Part shown: positions 41,001 through 47,725 of the stretch, one piece after another | How positions within the stretch are numbered: the first letter of the stretch is position 1 | How the letters are laid out: every line of letters starts with the position of its first letter | NCBI GenBank assembly: GCA_040509515.1 | Contig: JBEVKV010000166.1 | Coordinates: 1 to 64,000 of the forward strand | Direction: 5' to 3' | Source of the DNA: QHXN01 sp040509515 | Lineage (GTDB): Bacteria > Acidobacteriota > Blastocatellia > Pyrinomonadales > Pyrinomonadaceae | Length of the DNA: 64,000 bases | The notes under the pieces: generated by a model | What the model was told of the DNA's origin: nothing | Seen by the model: the letters and a program-made list of their open reading frames with translations, nothing else | Databases searched by the model: none | Program-made: the position numbers and the translations under genes

Positions 41001-42911
41001 CGGCGTCAACTGCTAATCGGCTGGAACGAGACGGCCGTGGACTACCCGCGCGAGTCGCGCGTCCACGAGCTTTTTCAGGCGCAGGCGGCGAAGACGCCCG
41101 AGCGCGCGGCGCTGGTGTTCGAGGGCGAGGAGCTGAGCTACGGCGAGCTGAACGCGCGGGCCAACCGTCTGGCGCGTCTCCTGCAAGGTCTCGGCGTCGG
41201 CCCGGAGACGCGTGTCGCGTTGCTGGTCGAACGCTCGCCGGCTTCGGTCGTCGGGCTGCTCGCCATCTGGAAGGCGGGCGGGTGCTACCTGCCGCTCGAC
41301 GCGCAAACTCCCGCCGAGCGGCTGGCCTTCATGATCGAAGACTCGGGCGCGGAGTTGATTCTGACGCAGTCCTCGCTGGCCGCGGCCCTGCGGCCCGAAA
41401 GGGCGCGCGTCGTCGAGCTTGAGCGCGTCGAAGCCGACCTCGCCGCCGAGAGCGCGGACGACCTGCCCGCGCGCCCACGCCCCGGCGAAGTGGCTTACAT
41501 GATTTACACCTCCGGCACGACGGGCCGGCCGAAGGCCGTCGTCGTCGAGCACGGCCACCTCGTCAACACGCTCGTGTGCAGCCGGCACCGCCACGAAGCG
41601 GGGCCGGAGGACGTGATGCCCGTCCTCGCCTCGTTCTCTTTCGACATCTCTCTGTTTGAACTTTTCCTGCCGCTGCTCTCGGGCGGCAAGGGCGTGCTCT
41701 ACACGCCGGAGGCGATGCTCGACATGGGGGCGTTCACGCGCGGCTTGCAGGAGATGACGCTGCTGCACGTCGTCCCGAGCCTGATGCGGCAGTTGGCCGA
41801 AGCGCACCGCAGCGGCGAGGCCGCCGGCGGCTACGAACGTCTGCGTCAGGTCTTCATCGGCGGCGACTGGGTGCCGCCGGATTTGTTGGAGCAGATGCGC
41901 GAGATTTTCCCGCGCGCGGAGATACACGTCCTCTACGGCCCGACCGAGGGGACGATCATCTGCACCAGCTATCAGGTGCCGCGCGGGCAGCCGCTTGAGC
42001 GCAACTTAATCGGGCGTCCGCTCGGGAACGTGCAGCTTCGCCTGCTCGACGCACACGGCAACCCCGTGCCCGTCGGCGTGGCGGGCGAAATCTACCTCGG
42101 CGGCGCGAGCGTGGCGCGCGGCTACCTGAACCGCGACGAGCTGACACGCGAGCGGTTCGTGGACGTTGACGGCGGGCGCTTCTACCGGACGGGCGACCTG
42201 GCGCGCTACATGGCCGACGGCCAGATCGAGTTCATCGGGCGCACGGACGAACAGGTCAAGGTCAGAGGCTTCCGCATCGAGTTGGGTGAGATCGAGTCCG
42301 TGCTGACGCAGCACCCGGGCGTGCGCGAGGCCGCCGTCCTCGCCGTGGCCGACGCGTCACAGGAGAAGCGCCTCGACGCCTACGTCGTGCCCGAGCCCGA
42401 CGCCGTCCCGACGGGCGGCGAGCTGCGCGGCTTCCTCCAGCCGAAGCTGCCGGAGTACATGATTCCTTCGAGCTTCAAGCTGCTCGACGCGCTGCCGCTC
42501 ACGCCGCACGGCAAAGTCAACCGCCGCGCCCTCGCCGGCTTGAGCGCCTCGCAGTTGACGACCGGCGCGGAGTTCGTCGCGCCGCGCACCGAGACGGAGA
42601 AGGCCATCGCGGAGGTCTGGCAAGAGGTGCTCAGGGTCGAGCGGGTCGGCGCGCACGATAACTTCTTCGCGCTCGGCGGCCACTCGCTTCTGCTCATCCA
42701 ACTGCTCAGGCGGTTGCAGACCGTCCTCAAGCGCGAGCTTTCGGTCGTCGACCTCTTCAGGTATCCGAGCGTGGGCGCGCTGGCCGCCTACCTCGGCCGG
42801 GAGGAGACGGCCGAACCCACCTTCGAGAAGGTGGACGAGAGGGCGCGGCGGCAGAAACAGGCGCTCAATCAGAACCGGCGGCGCCCGCCGAAGGAGGCCA
42901 GAATCTCGTGA
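35061..42911 (+). CDS. NRPS, C-A(nMT)-T-C-A-T
   Basis: A 2616-residue NRPS. A docking-like N-terminus (1-33) resembles that of the free-standing C domain at 30544. C1 (33-480) has HHIVFDGWS near 167. A1 (496-1425) is split by an N-methyltransferase inserted late in the domain (about 985-1290; SAM motif VLEVGCGTG near 1038); A10 with its Lys (TPNGKLDRRAL) follows near 1418. T1 Ser is near 1480. C2 (1542-1985) has HHIVSDGWS. A2 (2002-2500) has TSGTTGRPKAV as the P-loop; T2 is near 2541 and is followed by a basic tail. Pocket codes by eye are A1 DIWEITADD (unassigned, but identical to the methylating module of the NRPS at 53151) and A2 DIFHFGLII (unassigned). ATG 35061 is the only start that avoids overlap with the JmjC gene. 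No thioesterase follows, so the chain must pass to another protein. Confidence 0.93.
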   Translation: MTSNTTERKNSVNDLIARIAAMPPEKRKLLLGRLPPLSFGQQRLWFFQQMEPDGALNVIGLPVRLQGPLDVPALERALSEVVRRHEVLRTCFPVFEGRPVQLVLPPQPLPLPADDLSGLPPEAREAEVQRLVGLEVNRAFDLQQGPVFRGRLLRLGAEDHVVILTVHHIVFDGWSSGVLIREVGTLYAAFAGGAASPLPELSFQYGDYARWQREWLQDASVEEHLDFWRRRLSGLPPLLELPWDRPRPAVQTFRGGHETVELDGALADALKALSRREGATLFMTLLAALQTLLYRYTGQTDIPVGSPVSGRTTAETENLIGFFVNTSVFSSQLSGRLSFRDLLRQVREDVLEAHAHQELPFERLVEALQPERNLSYSPLFQVMFALQNAPTQTGRLPGVGLSILEYETDRTQGFDLTLILIETDRGLIGTFEYDSSLFDADTVRRFIGHLKSLLQTIAASPDARLAEIDFLDRAEREQLLFDWNRTRAEYPRDSLFHQLFEAQAARTPESTAVSFAGRELSYRQLNERANLLARTLVASGVGPESVVALLAERGIELLTAIIAVFKAGAAYLPLDPVAPPARQAQIIAQSRASLLLVAEEFDRPLAQSLELLPEAERPPARPIAPALAEETPAENLPLRGGPRNLAYVIYTSGSTGVPKGAMIEQRGMVNHLYAKVHGLNLSAGDVIAETASQCFDISVWQFLAALLVGGRVEIFPDEVAHDGPRLLEATEERAVTILETVPSLLRAMLDEGGRLNGLSLKALRWMILTGEALPPELCRRWLELYPRIPVLNAYGPTECSDDVTHHAAYEPPPPEVVHMPIGLPIINTQLYILDRHLRPLARGCRGELYVGGDGVGRGYLHDPARTAELFVPDALSGEAGARLYRTGDATRYLPGGTIEYLGRVDNQVKLRGFRIEPGEIEAALAQHPEVREAVVVAHESEAGDAHLVAYVVPTLGGAAERDDASQAAATDFEAKQVESWQAVYNDVYREQARSELDEAVSLRVWINSYTGQPFPEEEILESVEDAAQRILSLQPSRVLEVGCGTGLIMFRVAPYCDYYFGTDISKEALRLLGQQIEKSRQTLPEIKLAARAADDFADIPPDSFDVVVINEVSQYLPSGDYLRRVIEGALRVVRPRGAVFVGGVRSLPLLEAFHASVQLAEEPASHSVAQFRQQVLKRSLQEKELLLSPDFFLDLPARLPQITHVHCELKGGRHLNEFTKFRYDAVLRVGAEFEDGEEAVWRDWQAEGMTADSLSRVLREEAPELLCFANVPNARLTEDLALARLLDGFDKRSTVGELRQAVREETAADARGGVDPAELWDLQRELPYVVNVSAFGLDEGGSFAAVFRKTSDARKVVPLSPPREKRAGVRRKGAAHANDPSRWATVERLGPQLREHLRERVPEYMLPAAFVFLPQMPLTPNGKLDRRALPEPIFSSAESDGAATAMPLSMTEELLAEIWTEVLGQARVGRGDNFFALGGHSLLATQVLSRIRVLWQVELPLRALFDAPTIERLAVQVESAQRRGQGFAVRPPLQPAAREGDLPLSFAQQRLWFLDQLEPGSSLYNIPVALRLSGNLRVPEFEAALGELARRHETLRTRFVVEGEEPRQEVMDAGPIGVRLHDLRERPAPERETEARRIMAEEAAAPFDLQAGGLLRVCLIRLTEEEHIIVLTVHHIVSDGWSMGVLVREVTELYRAQVEGRPPALKELPVQYADFAVWQRRWLAEGMAAEVAYWREQLAGAPPLLELPTSRPRPAVQSFRGALEGFEVSGEVREGLRRLSRREGATLFMVLLAAFKTLLWRYTGQTELVVGTPVAGRTSAELEGLIGFFVNTLPLRTSLRAADSFSELVGRVRETSLGAYAHQDLPFEKLVEELNPPRDLSYAPIFQVVFGLQNAPMPEASLPELTLSPVDVEPETSKFDVTLFMVATGSRLVGTVEYNSDLFDAASVKRMVGHFQNVLEAAVAQPSQPLSSLPLLSAEERRQLLIGWNETAVDYPRESRVHELFQAQAAKTPERAALVFEGEELSYGELNARANRLARLLQGLGVGPETRVALLVERSPASVVGLLAIWKAGGCYLPLDAQTPAERLAFMIEDSGAELILTQSSLAAALRPERARVVELERVEADLAAESADDLPARPRPGEVAYMIYTSGTTGRPKAVVVEHGHLVNTLVCSRHRHEAGPEDVMPVLASFSFDISLFELFLPLLSGGKGVLYTPEAMLDMGAFTRGLQEMTLLHVVPSLMRQLAEAHRSGEAAGGYERLRQVFIGGDWVPPDLLEQMREIFPRAEIHVLYGPTEGTIICTSYQVPRGQPLERNLIGRPLGNVQLRLLDAHGNPVPVGVAGEIYLGGASVARGYLNRDELTRERFVDVDGGRFYRTGDLARYMADGQIEFIGRTDEQVKVRGFRIELGEIESVLTQHPGVREAAVLAVADASQEKRLDAYVVPEPDAVPTGGELRGFLQPKLPEYMIPSSFKLLDALPLTPHGKVNRRALAGLSASQLTTGAEFVAPRTETEKAIAEVWQEVLRVERVGAHDNFFALGGHSLLLIQLLRRLQTVLKRELSVVDLFRYPSVGALAAYLGREETAEPTFEKVDERARRQKQALNQNRRRPPKEARIS

Positions 42912-42932
42912 CTTTTCGCGCGCGTCGAAAAG
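42912..42932 (+). other. Hairpin directly after NRPS stop codon
   Basis: CTTTTCG and CGAAAAG form a perfect 7-base inverted repeat with a 7-base loop, beginning one base after the TGA of the NRPS. No T-run follows, so it is not a textbook intrinsic terminator; it may stabilise the 3' end of the upstream message or attenuate read-through. Confidence 0.4.
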
Positions 42933-42946
42933 AGTTGGAAGGAGAG

Positions 42947-42975
42947 TTGGAAAGAGAGTCGGCGCTATGTATGAT
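42947..42975 (+). promoter_or_regulatory. Candidate sigma-70 type promoter for the precursor/support block
   Basis: TTGGAA at 42947-42952 and TATGAT at 42970-42975 are separated by exactly 17 bases, matching -35 and -10 consensus at 4/6 and 5/6 positions. It lies in the longest intergenic gap of the window (42912-43127) and would start a transcript about 145 bases upstream of the LarA-family gene. TTGGAA also occurs at 42935-42940. Promoter rules in the presumed host are not established, so this is a prediction. Confidence 0.5.
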
Positions 42976-43127
42976 AGGAAGCCTGTCGTGAAGAAACGGG
43001 CGCTTCCGGCCAGTTTCAATCTCCCTACCATGTCGGGACTGAAGTCGGTTTTGCGGCACTCTGCCCCGCCCCCGACGTGCGGTAGCTCTGCCCTCGACAG
43101 TCCACAAATAACAAGTGAGCTAAAGCT

Positions 43128-44447
43128 ATGAGTCAGGCGCACGCCGCACTGCCGGACGCGGCGACCGACGAGGTCGTCAGGCTCGGATACGGGGCCGGGA
43201 CGATTGAGTTCGGCTACGACCCGCACCGCTTCGAGGTGCTGTCGGCGCGCGACGCGCACGCCGAGCCCTTGACCGACGAAGCGCTCTCGGCCGCGATGGA
43301 CGCGCCCGTCAACTCGCCGCGGCTTGCGGACGTGGTGAGTAAGAGTGATCGCGTCGTGTGCGTGATACCGGACGCGACGCGCGCGGCCGGCGTCGAGCGT
43401 GTGCTGGCGCAAGTCTACGCGCGCCTGCGTGGGCGTGGCGTCGCGCCGGAGCGCATCTCATGTCTGGTCGGGGGCGGCATCCACCGCCCGCCGACCGAGC
43501 AGGAGATTCGGCAACTGCTCGGCGACGAGTTGGCCGCGCGCGTCACAGTCCACGCGCACCACGCGAGCGAGCCCGACGAGTGCGTCACGCTCGGCACGAC
43601 GAGCCGCGGCACGCCCGTCGCGCTCAACCGCAGGCTGTTGGAGACGGATCACGTCGTCGTCATCGGCGGCATCACGTTCCACTACTTCGCGGGATTCTCG
43701 GGCGGGCGCAAGGGCGTCCTGCCGGGCTGCGCGGCCGAGCCGTCAATTCAGCGCAACCACAAACTCTCTTTCGACGAGCAGACGATGGACAAGCGCGCGG
43801 GGGTGACTTCCGGCCGGCTGGAGGGCAACCCGGTGCACGAGGACATGGTCGAGGCCGTGAGCATGTTCGGCCCGTCGTTTCTGGTGAACACGGTGCTGAA
43901 CGGCGACAACGAAATCGTCGCGGCCTACGCCGGCCACTGGCGCGACGCGCACCTGCGCGGCTGCGCGGAGTACGCGGCGGCGCACACGGTGCCCTTCGAG
44001 TCCCGGCGTCCGCTGGTCGTCGTCAGCGCGGGCGGCTCACCGCGCGACCTCAACCTGATTCAATCGCACAAGGCGATGGAGCACGCCTCGCACCTGCTGA
44101 CCGAAGGCGGCACGATGATCGCCCTCGCCGAGTGCTCGCAGGGGTTGGGCCGCGATGATTTTCTGGACTGGTTCGTCCCCGGCGGCTCGCGCGCGACGGC
44201 GCTCAAGCTGATGGAGAACTACAAGGTCAACGGTCAGACCGCGTGGGGCTTGAGGCGCAAGGCGGAACGCTTCCGCCTGATGCTGGTCTCGAAGCTCGAC
44301 GGCGAGGTGGTTCGCCACATGGGTCTTGAGCCGCACGACTCTCTGGACTCGGCGCTGGCGGCGGCCGGAGACGCGCCGGGCTTCATCATGCCGAGCGGCC
44401 TCTCGACGCTGCCGCAACTGCGAACGCCCGCCGCCGGCCCGCAGTAA
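43128..44447 (+). CDS. LarA-family nickel-pincer (NPN) dependent racemase/epimerase
   Basis: A 439-residue homologue of lactate racemase LarA. His119, His185, Lys195 and His211 match the spacing of LarA His108, His174, Lys184 and His200 exactly (66, 10 and 15 residues between successive positions), in the motifs GIHRPPTE, HYFAGFSGGRK and NH; these residues hold the nickel-pincer nucleotide and act in catalysis. An upstream DATR motif matches the substrate-binding region. Family members racemise or epimerise 2-hydroxy acids such as lactate, malate or aryl-lactates. The LarB, LarC and LarE cofactor makers are not in the window and must be elsewhere. It leads a block with Dap synthesis genes, so supply of a D- or L-hydroxy acid building block to the NRPS is a reasonable inference, though the substrate is unknown. 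Confidence 0.85.
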   Translation: MSQAHAALPDAATDEVVRLGYGAGTIEFGYDPHRFEVLSARDAHAEPLTDEALSAAMDAPVNSPRLADVVSKSDRVVCVIPDATRAAGVERVLAQVYARLRGRGVAPERISCLVGGGIHRPPTEQEIRQLLGDELAARVTVHAHHASEPDECVTLGTTSRGTPVALNRRLLETDHVVVIGGITFHYFAGFSGGRKGVLPGCAAEPSIQRNHKLSFDEQTMDKRAGVTSGRLEGNPVHEDMVEAVSMFGPSFLVNTVLNGDNEIVAAYAGHWRDAHLRGCAEYAAAHTVPFESRRPLVVVSAGGSPRDLNLIQSHKAMEHASHLLTEGGTMIALAECSQGLGRDDFLDWFVPGGSRATALKLMENYKVNGQTAWGLRRKAERFRLMLVSKLDGEVVRHMGLEPHDSLDSALAAAGDAPGFIMPSGLSTLPQLRTPAAGPQ

Positions 44448-44572
44448 TTTAAAACCGCGAAAATCTTCGTCACTCCGCGCGGCCGTCCGGCCCGCCTGTC
44501 CGCCCGTCAGTCTCGGGCACACTTTCTCTCCCCGCGTTTCGGAATAGCATTCAGATCGGAGCCGTAGTCGTC

Positions 44573-45586
44573 GTGATTATAGAGAACATCATGTCGCTGA
44601 TCGGTAAGACCCCGCTGGTCAGGCTCAGCCGGGTCATGGGGGACGTGGACATCCGCCTCTACGCGAAGTTAGAGGGGTTCAACCCGGGCGGCAGCCTGAA
44701 AGACCGCCCGGCGCTGAAGCTCATCGAGCGCGGCTTCGAGAGCGGGGAGATTAACTCAGAGACGACCATCGTCGAGTCCAGCTCGGGCAATCTGGGAATC
44801 GGGCTGGCGCAGGTCTGCGCCTTCTACGGCCTGCGCTTCATCTGCGTCGTCGACACCAAGACGACCCGCAGCAACCTCGACATCCTGCGCGCCTTCGGGG
44901 CCGAAGTCAGCGTCGTGACCGAGGCCGACGCGCTCGGCGGCGAGCTGTTGGAGGCGCGCATCGCGCGCGTGCAGACCATCCGCGAGCAGATTCCGAACAG
45001 CTACTGGCCCAACCAGTACGCCAACTCAAACAACGCGCTCGCGCACCACGCCACCATGCGCGAGATTTTAGAGGAGCTGGACGACGGCCTTGATTATCTC
45101 TTCTGCGCGACCAGCTCGTGCGGGACGCTCAGGGGCTGCGCCGAGTACGCCCTCGACCACAGCCCGCGGACGAAAATCATCGCCGTGGACGCGGCCGGCA
45201 GCGCCATCTTCGCGTCCCCGCCGCAGAAGCGCCTGATTCCCGGCCACGGCTCGGCCATCGTCCCGAAGCTGCTCTGCCCCGAGCTGGTTCATCAGTGCGT
45301 GCACGTCACGGACTGGGAGTGCGTCGTCGCCTGCCGCCAGCTCGTGCGTCAGGAGAGCCTGCTCGTCGGCGGCTCTTCGGGGGCCGTCCTGACGGCCGTC
45401 CGCCGTCTGGCGCCGCAGCTCCCGCCGGGCGCGACCTGCGCGATGATCTTCCCAGACCGCGGCGAACGCTACCTTGACACCATCTATTCGGACGAGTGGG
45501 TGCTCAAGCACTGGGAAGCCCTGCCGGTCATCGCCCCCGTCCAACAAGTCGGCACTGCCGTCCAGCAAGTCGGAGTTGAAGCGTGA
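44573..45586 (+). CDS. sbnA: SbnA-like N-(2-amino-2-carboxyethyl)-L-glutamate synthase
   Basis: A 337-residue PLP enzyme of the cysteine-synthase fold, close in pattern to staphyloferrin B SbnA. The PLP lysine is in GGSLKDRPA, the substrate loop is ESSSGNLGI, and the C-terminal part has GGSSGAV and PDRGERYLDTIYSDEW. Known SbnA condenses O-phospho-L-serine with L-glutamate; with SbnB this gives L-2,3-diaminopropionate. I keep the GTG at 44573 as start, as GGAG lies at 44558-44561 and no better site exists; ATG 44591 is possible but would trim six residues before the fold begins. The tail carries a short repeat (VQQVG twice). It overlaps the SbnB-like gene by four bases (GTGA). The substrate residues are inferred from family membership and the partner gene. 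Confidence 0.9.
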   Translation: MIIENIMSLIGKTPLVRLSRVMGDVDIRLYAKLEGFNPGGSLKDRPALKLIERGFESGEINSETTIVESSSGNLGIGLAQVCAFYGLRFICVVDTKTTRSNLDILRAFGAEVSVVTEADALGGELLEARIARVQTIREQIPNSYWPNQYANSNNALAHHATMREILEELDDGLDYLFCATSSCGTLRGCAEYALDHSPRTKIIAVDAAGSAIFASPPQKRLIPGHGSAIVPKLLCPELVHQCVHVTDWECVVACRQLVRQESLLVGGSSGAVLTAVRRLAPQLPPGATCAMIFPDRGERYLDTIYSDEWVLKHWEALPVIAPVQQVGTAVQQVGVEA

Positions 45587-46626
45587 ACAAAACACAAGAC
45601 CAGCGCGGGATTTCCATCCTCAAGGGCGAAGAGATTGCCACGCTCCTCGGGGGCCGCGAGCAAGAGATTATGGAGCTGGTGCGGGCGGCTTACGAGGCGC
45701 ACCGCAAAGAGGACAGCTCGCTGCCGCACTCGCTCTTCCTCTCCTTCCCGAAGCAGCCGCGCAACCGCATCATCGCGCTGCCGGCCTATCTCGGCGACGG
45801 GTTCGAGGTCGCGGGTCTCAAGTGGATAGCCTCGTTCCCGAACAATCTTGAGCTGGGGATGGATCGCGCCTCGGCCGTCTTCATCCTCAACTCGGCGCAG
45901 ACCGGCCACCCCGAAGCCATCCTTGAGGGTTCGGTCATCAGCGCCAAGCGGACGGCCGCGAGCGCCGCGCTGGCGGCCGGGCACCTGAGCGGCGACGGGG
46001 AAGTGAGAGACGCCGCCTTCGTCGGGTGCGGGCTCATCAACTTCGAGATCGCGCGCTTCCTCCTCGCGCGGTTCCCCGCGCTGAAGACCTTCACGCTCTA
46101 CGACCGCGCGCCGGAGAACGCCGCGCTCTTCGCCGAGAAGTGTCGCGCGCTGGCCCCGCAGGTCGAGGTCTTCACGGCCGGGGGGCTCGAAGAGGCGTTG
46201 GCCGCGAGCCGCCTGATCTCTTTCGCGACGACGGCGCTGGAGCCCTTCGTCCACAGCCTTGAGCCGTGCCGGCCGGGCAGCGTCATCCTCCACATCTCGC
46301 TGCGCGATTTGGTGCCCGAAGTCATCCTCAAGTGCGTCAACGTCGTGGACGACGTTGACCACGTATGCCGCGCGCGCACCTCGGTCAACCTCGCCGAACA
46401 GATGGTCGGCCATCGCGACTTCATCAACTGCACGCTGGCCGACATCACGAGCGGCGCGGTCGCGTCGCCGCACGCCGCGGACTCCGTCACGGTCTTCAGC
46501 CCCTTCGGCCTCGGCGTGCTCGACCTGGCCCTCGCCAAGTACGTCAGCGAGCTGGCGCGCGAACACGACGCTGGGCTCGTGCTCAGAGACTTTCTCCCGG
46601 CCGCGTGGAGAAACCACAACCCTTAA
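45583..46626 (+). CDS. sbnB: SbnB-like N-(2-amino-2-carboxyethyl)-L-glutamate dehydrogenase
   Basis: A 347-residue member of the ornithine cyclodeaminase/mu-crystallin family. It has the LKWIASFPNN substrate region and a Rossmann stretch near residue 145 (AAFVGCGLINFEIARF). In staphyloferrin B biosynthesis SbnB oxidatively cleaves the SbnA product to L-2,3-diaminopropionate and 2-oxoglutarate with NAD. The start is a GTG that overlaps the SbnA-like stop as GTGA, with GGAG at 45572-45575 seven bases upstream, so the two are translationally coupled. The paired arrangement makes the Dap assignment strong and implies that at least one NRPS module uses Dap; the polar-coded first A domain at 469 is one candidate. 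The released 2-oxoglutarate is also the co-substrate of the three oxygenases. Confidence 0.9.
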   Translation: MNKTQDQRGISILKGEEIATLLGGREQEIMELVRAAYEAHRKEDSSLPHSLFLSFPKQPRNRIIALPAYLGDGFEVAGLKWIASFPNNLELGMDRASAVFILNSAQTGHPEAILEGSVISAKRTAASAALAAGHLSGDGEVRDAAFVGCGLINFEIARFLLARFPALKTFTLYDRAPENAALFAEKCRALAPQVEVFTAGGLEEALAASRLISFATTALEPFVHSLEPCRPGSVILHISLRDLVPEVILKCVNVVDDVDHVCRARTSVNLAEQMVGHRDFINCTLADITSGAVASPHAADSVTVFSPFGLGVLDLALAKYVSELAREHDAGLVLRDFLPAAWRNHNP

Positions 46627-46659
46627 CCATCAACCGACACCACGAAGGAGAACACAGAC

Positions 46660-46884
46660 ATGGACGAGCGGGAGGACACAACCACTTACAAGGTGGTCGT
46701 TAATCACGAGGAGCAGTACTCCATTTGGCCGGCCGACCGCGAGAACGCGCTGGGCTGGAACGACGCCGGCAAGTCGGGGACGAAGGCCGAGTGCCTCGCA
46801 CACATCGAAGAAGTCTGGACGGACATGAGGCCGCTCAGCCTGCGCCGGAAGATGGAGGAACAGGCGGCCTCGGCCGAGTCGTAA
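46660..46884 (+). CDS. mbtH: MbtH-like adenylation-domain partner
   Basis: A 74-residue MbtH-family protein with the expected signature: NHEEQYSIWP at the start, then LGW, G-K-ECLAHIEEVW and DMRPLSLRR. These small proteins bind adenylation domains and are often required for their folding or activity. AAGGAG at 46645-46650 lies nine bases before the ATG. It is 33 bases after the SbnB-like gene and shortly before the type II thioesterase, forming the support block of the cluster. It is the only MbtH gene in the window and could serve all twelve adenylation domains. Confidence 0.97.
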   Translation: MDEREDTTTYKVVVNHEEQYSIWPADRENALGWNDAGKSGTKAECLAHIEEVWTDMRPLSLRRKMEEQAASAES

Positions 46885-46910
46885 ACGCCGGCCGCGGCGC
46901 GCCCCCGCCC

Positions 46911-47720
46911 ATGAAACACAGAGAGTTGGAACAGAGGTCGTCGGGCTGGCTCAGGTGTCTGCGCCCGAAAGAGGACGCGCTCCTGCGCCTCTTCTGTTTC
47001 CCATACGCGGGCGGGGGCAGCGCGGCCTACCGCGCGTGGCCGTCGCGCGTGCCGGAGACGGTGGAGGTCTGGGCCGTGCAGCTTCCGGGCCGTGAGAATC
47101 GTCTGTCCGAGACTCCTTTCACGGAACTCGGCGCGCTGCTCGCGGCCCTGACCCCGGCGATGCTGCCGGCGCTCGAACAGCCCTTCGTCTTTTTCGGCCA
47201 CAGTCTGGGCGCGCTCATCAGTTTCGAGCTGACGCGCCGCCTGCGCCGCCAAGCAGGGCCGCAGCCGTTGCACCTGCTCATCTCCGCGCGCCGCGCGCCG
47301 CAACTCCACGTCGCGCGCCAGCCCATCCACGCGCTGCCGGACAATCTTTTCAAAGAAGAGATACTCCGGTACTTGGGGACGCCGCCCGAAGTGTTCGCCG
47401 ACGAGGAGCTGGCGCGCATCTACCTGCCGCTGCTGCGCGCCGACATCGGCCTCAGCGAAACCTACAGGTACGAGGACGAGGAGGCGCTGAGCGTGCCCGT
47501 CACGGCGTTCGGCGGGACGCACGACGAGGGCGTCGAGCCCGGCCACCTCCGGGCGTGGTGCGAGCTGACGACCGCGCCCTGCTCGGTTCACATCTTCGAG
47601 GGCGGCCACTTCTACCTGCGCGATGCGCAGGCGGCGCTTTTGGAAAAAATCGGCGCGGTTCTGACGCGCACGGCGAACACGCTGCGTCTGAGAGCGAGCG
47701 GCATGATCTTCGAGCTGTAG
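46911..47720 (+). CDS. Type II thioesterase (GrsT/SrfD-like)
   Basis: A 269-residue alpha/beta hydrolase with the type II thioesterase hallmarks: FPYAGGGSAAYRAW near the start, nucleophile Ser98 in GHSLG, the acid near GTHDEG and the catalytic His in GGHFYL. Such enzymes remove misprimed or stalled groups from carrier domains and keep the assembly line running. The ATG at 46911 follows the MbtH stop by 26 bases; no clear ribosome site is visible, so coupling to MbtH translation is possible. It ends five bases before the FAAL-NRPS start. It is not a chain-terminating domain, although it could do trans release if no type I thioesterase exists. Confidence 0.93.
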   Translation: MKHRELEQRSSGWLRCLRPKEDALLRLFCFPYAGGGSAAYRAWPSRVPETVEVWAVQLPGRENRLSETPFTELGALLAALTPAMLPALEQPFVFFGHSLGALISFELTRRLRRQAGPQPLHLLISARRAPQLHVARQPIHALPDNLFKEEILRYLGTPPEVFADEELARIYLPLLRADIGLSETYRYEDEEALSVPVTAFGGTHDEGVEPGHLRAWCELTTAPCSVHIFEGGHFYLRDAQAALLEKIGAVLTRTANTLRLRASGMIFEL

Positions 47721-47725
47721 CCCGC

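Noticed and set aside
45530..45586. Short tandem repeat at the end of the SbnA-like gene (period about 21 bases, VQQVG twice)
   Set aside because: Two copies only, at a disordered C-terminus; likely neutral slippage.
46725..46910. N-terminal extension of the type II thioesterase
   Set aside because: Out-of-frame overlap with the MbtH gene; the family fold starts just after ATG 46911.
47555..47725. Upstream in-frame extension of the FAAL-NRPS
   Set aside because: It lies inside the thioesterase gene in another frame and encodes no FAAL-like sequence.
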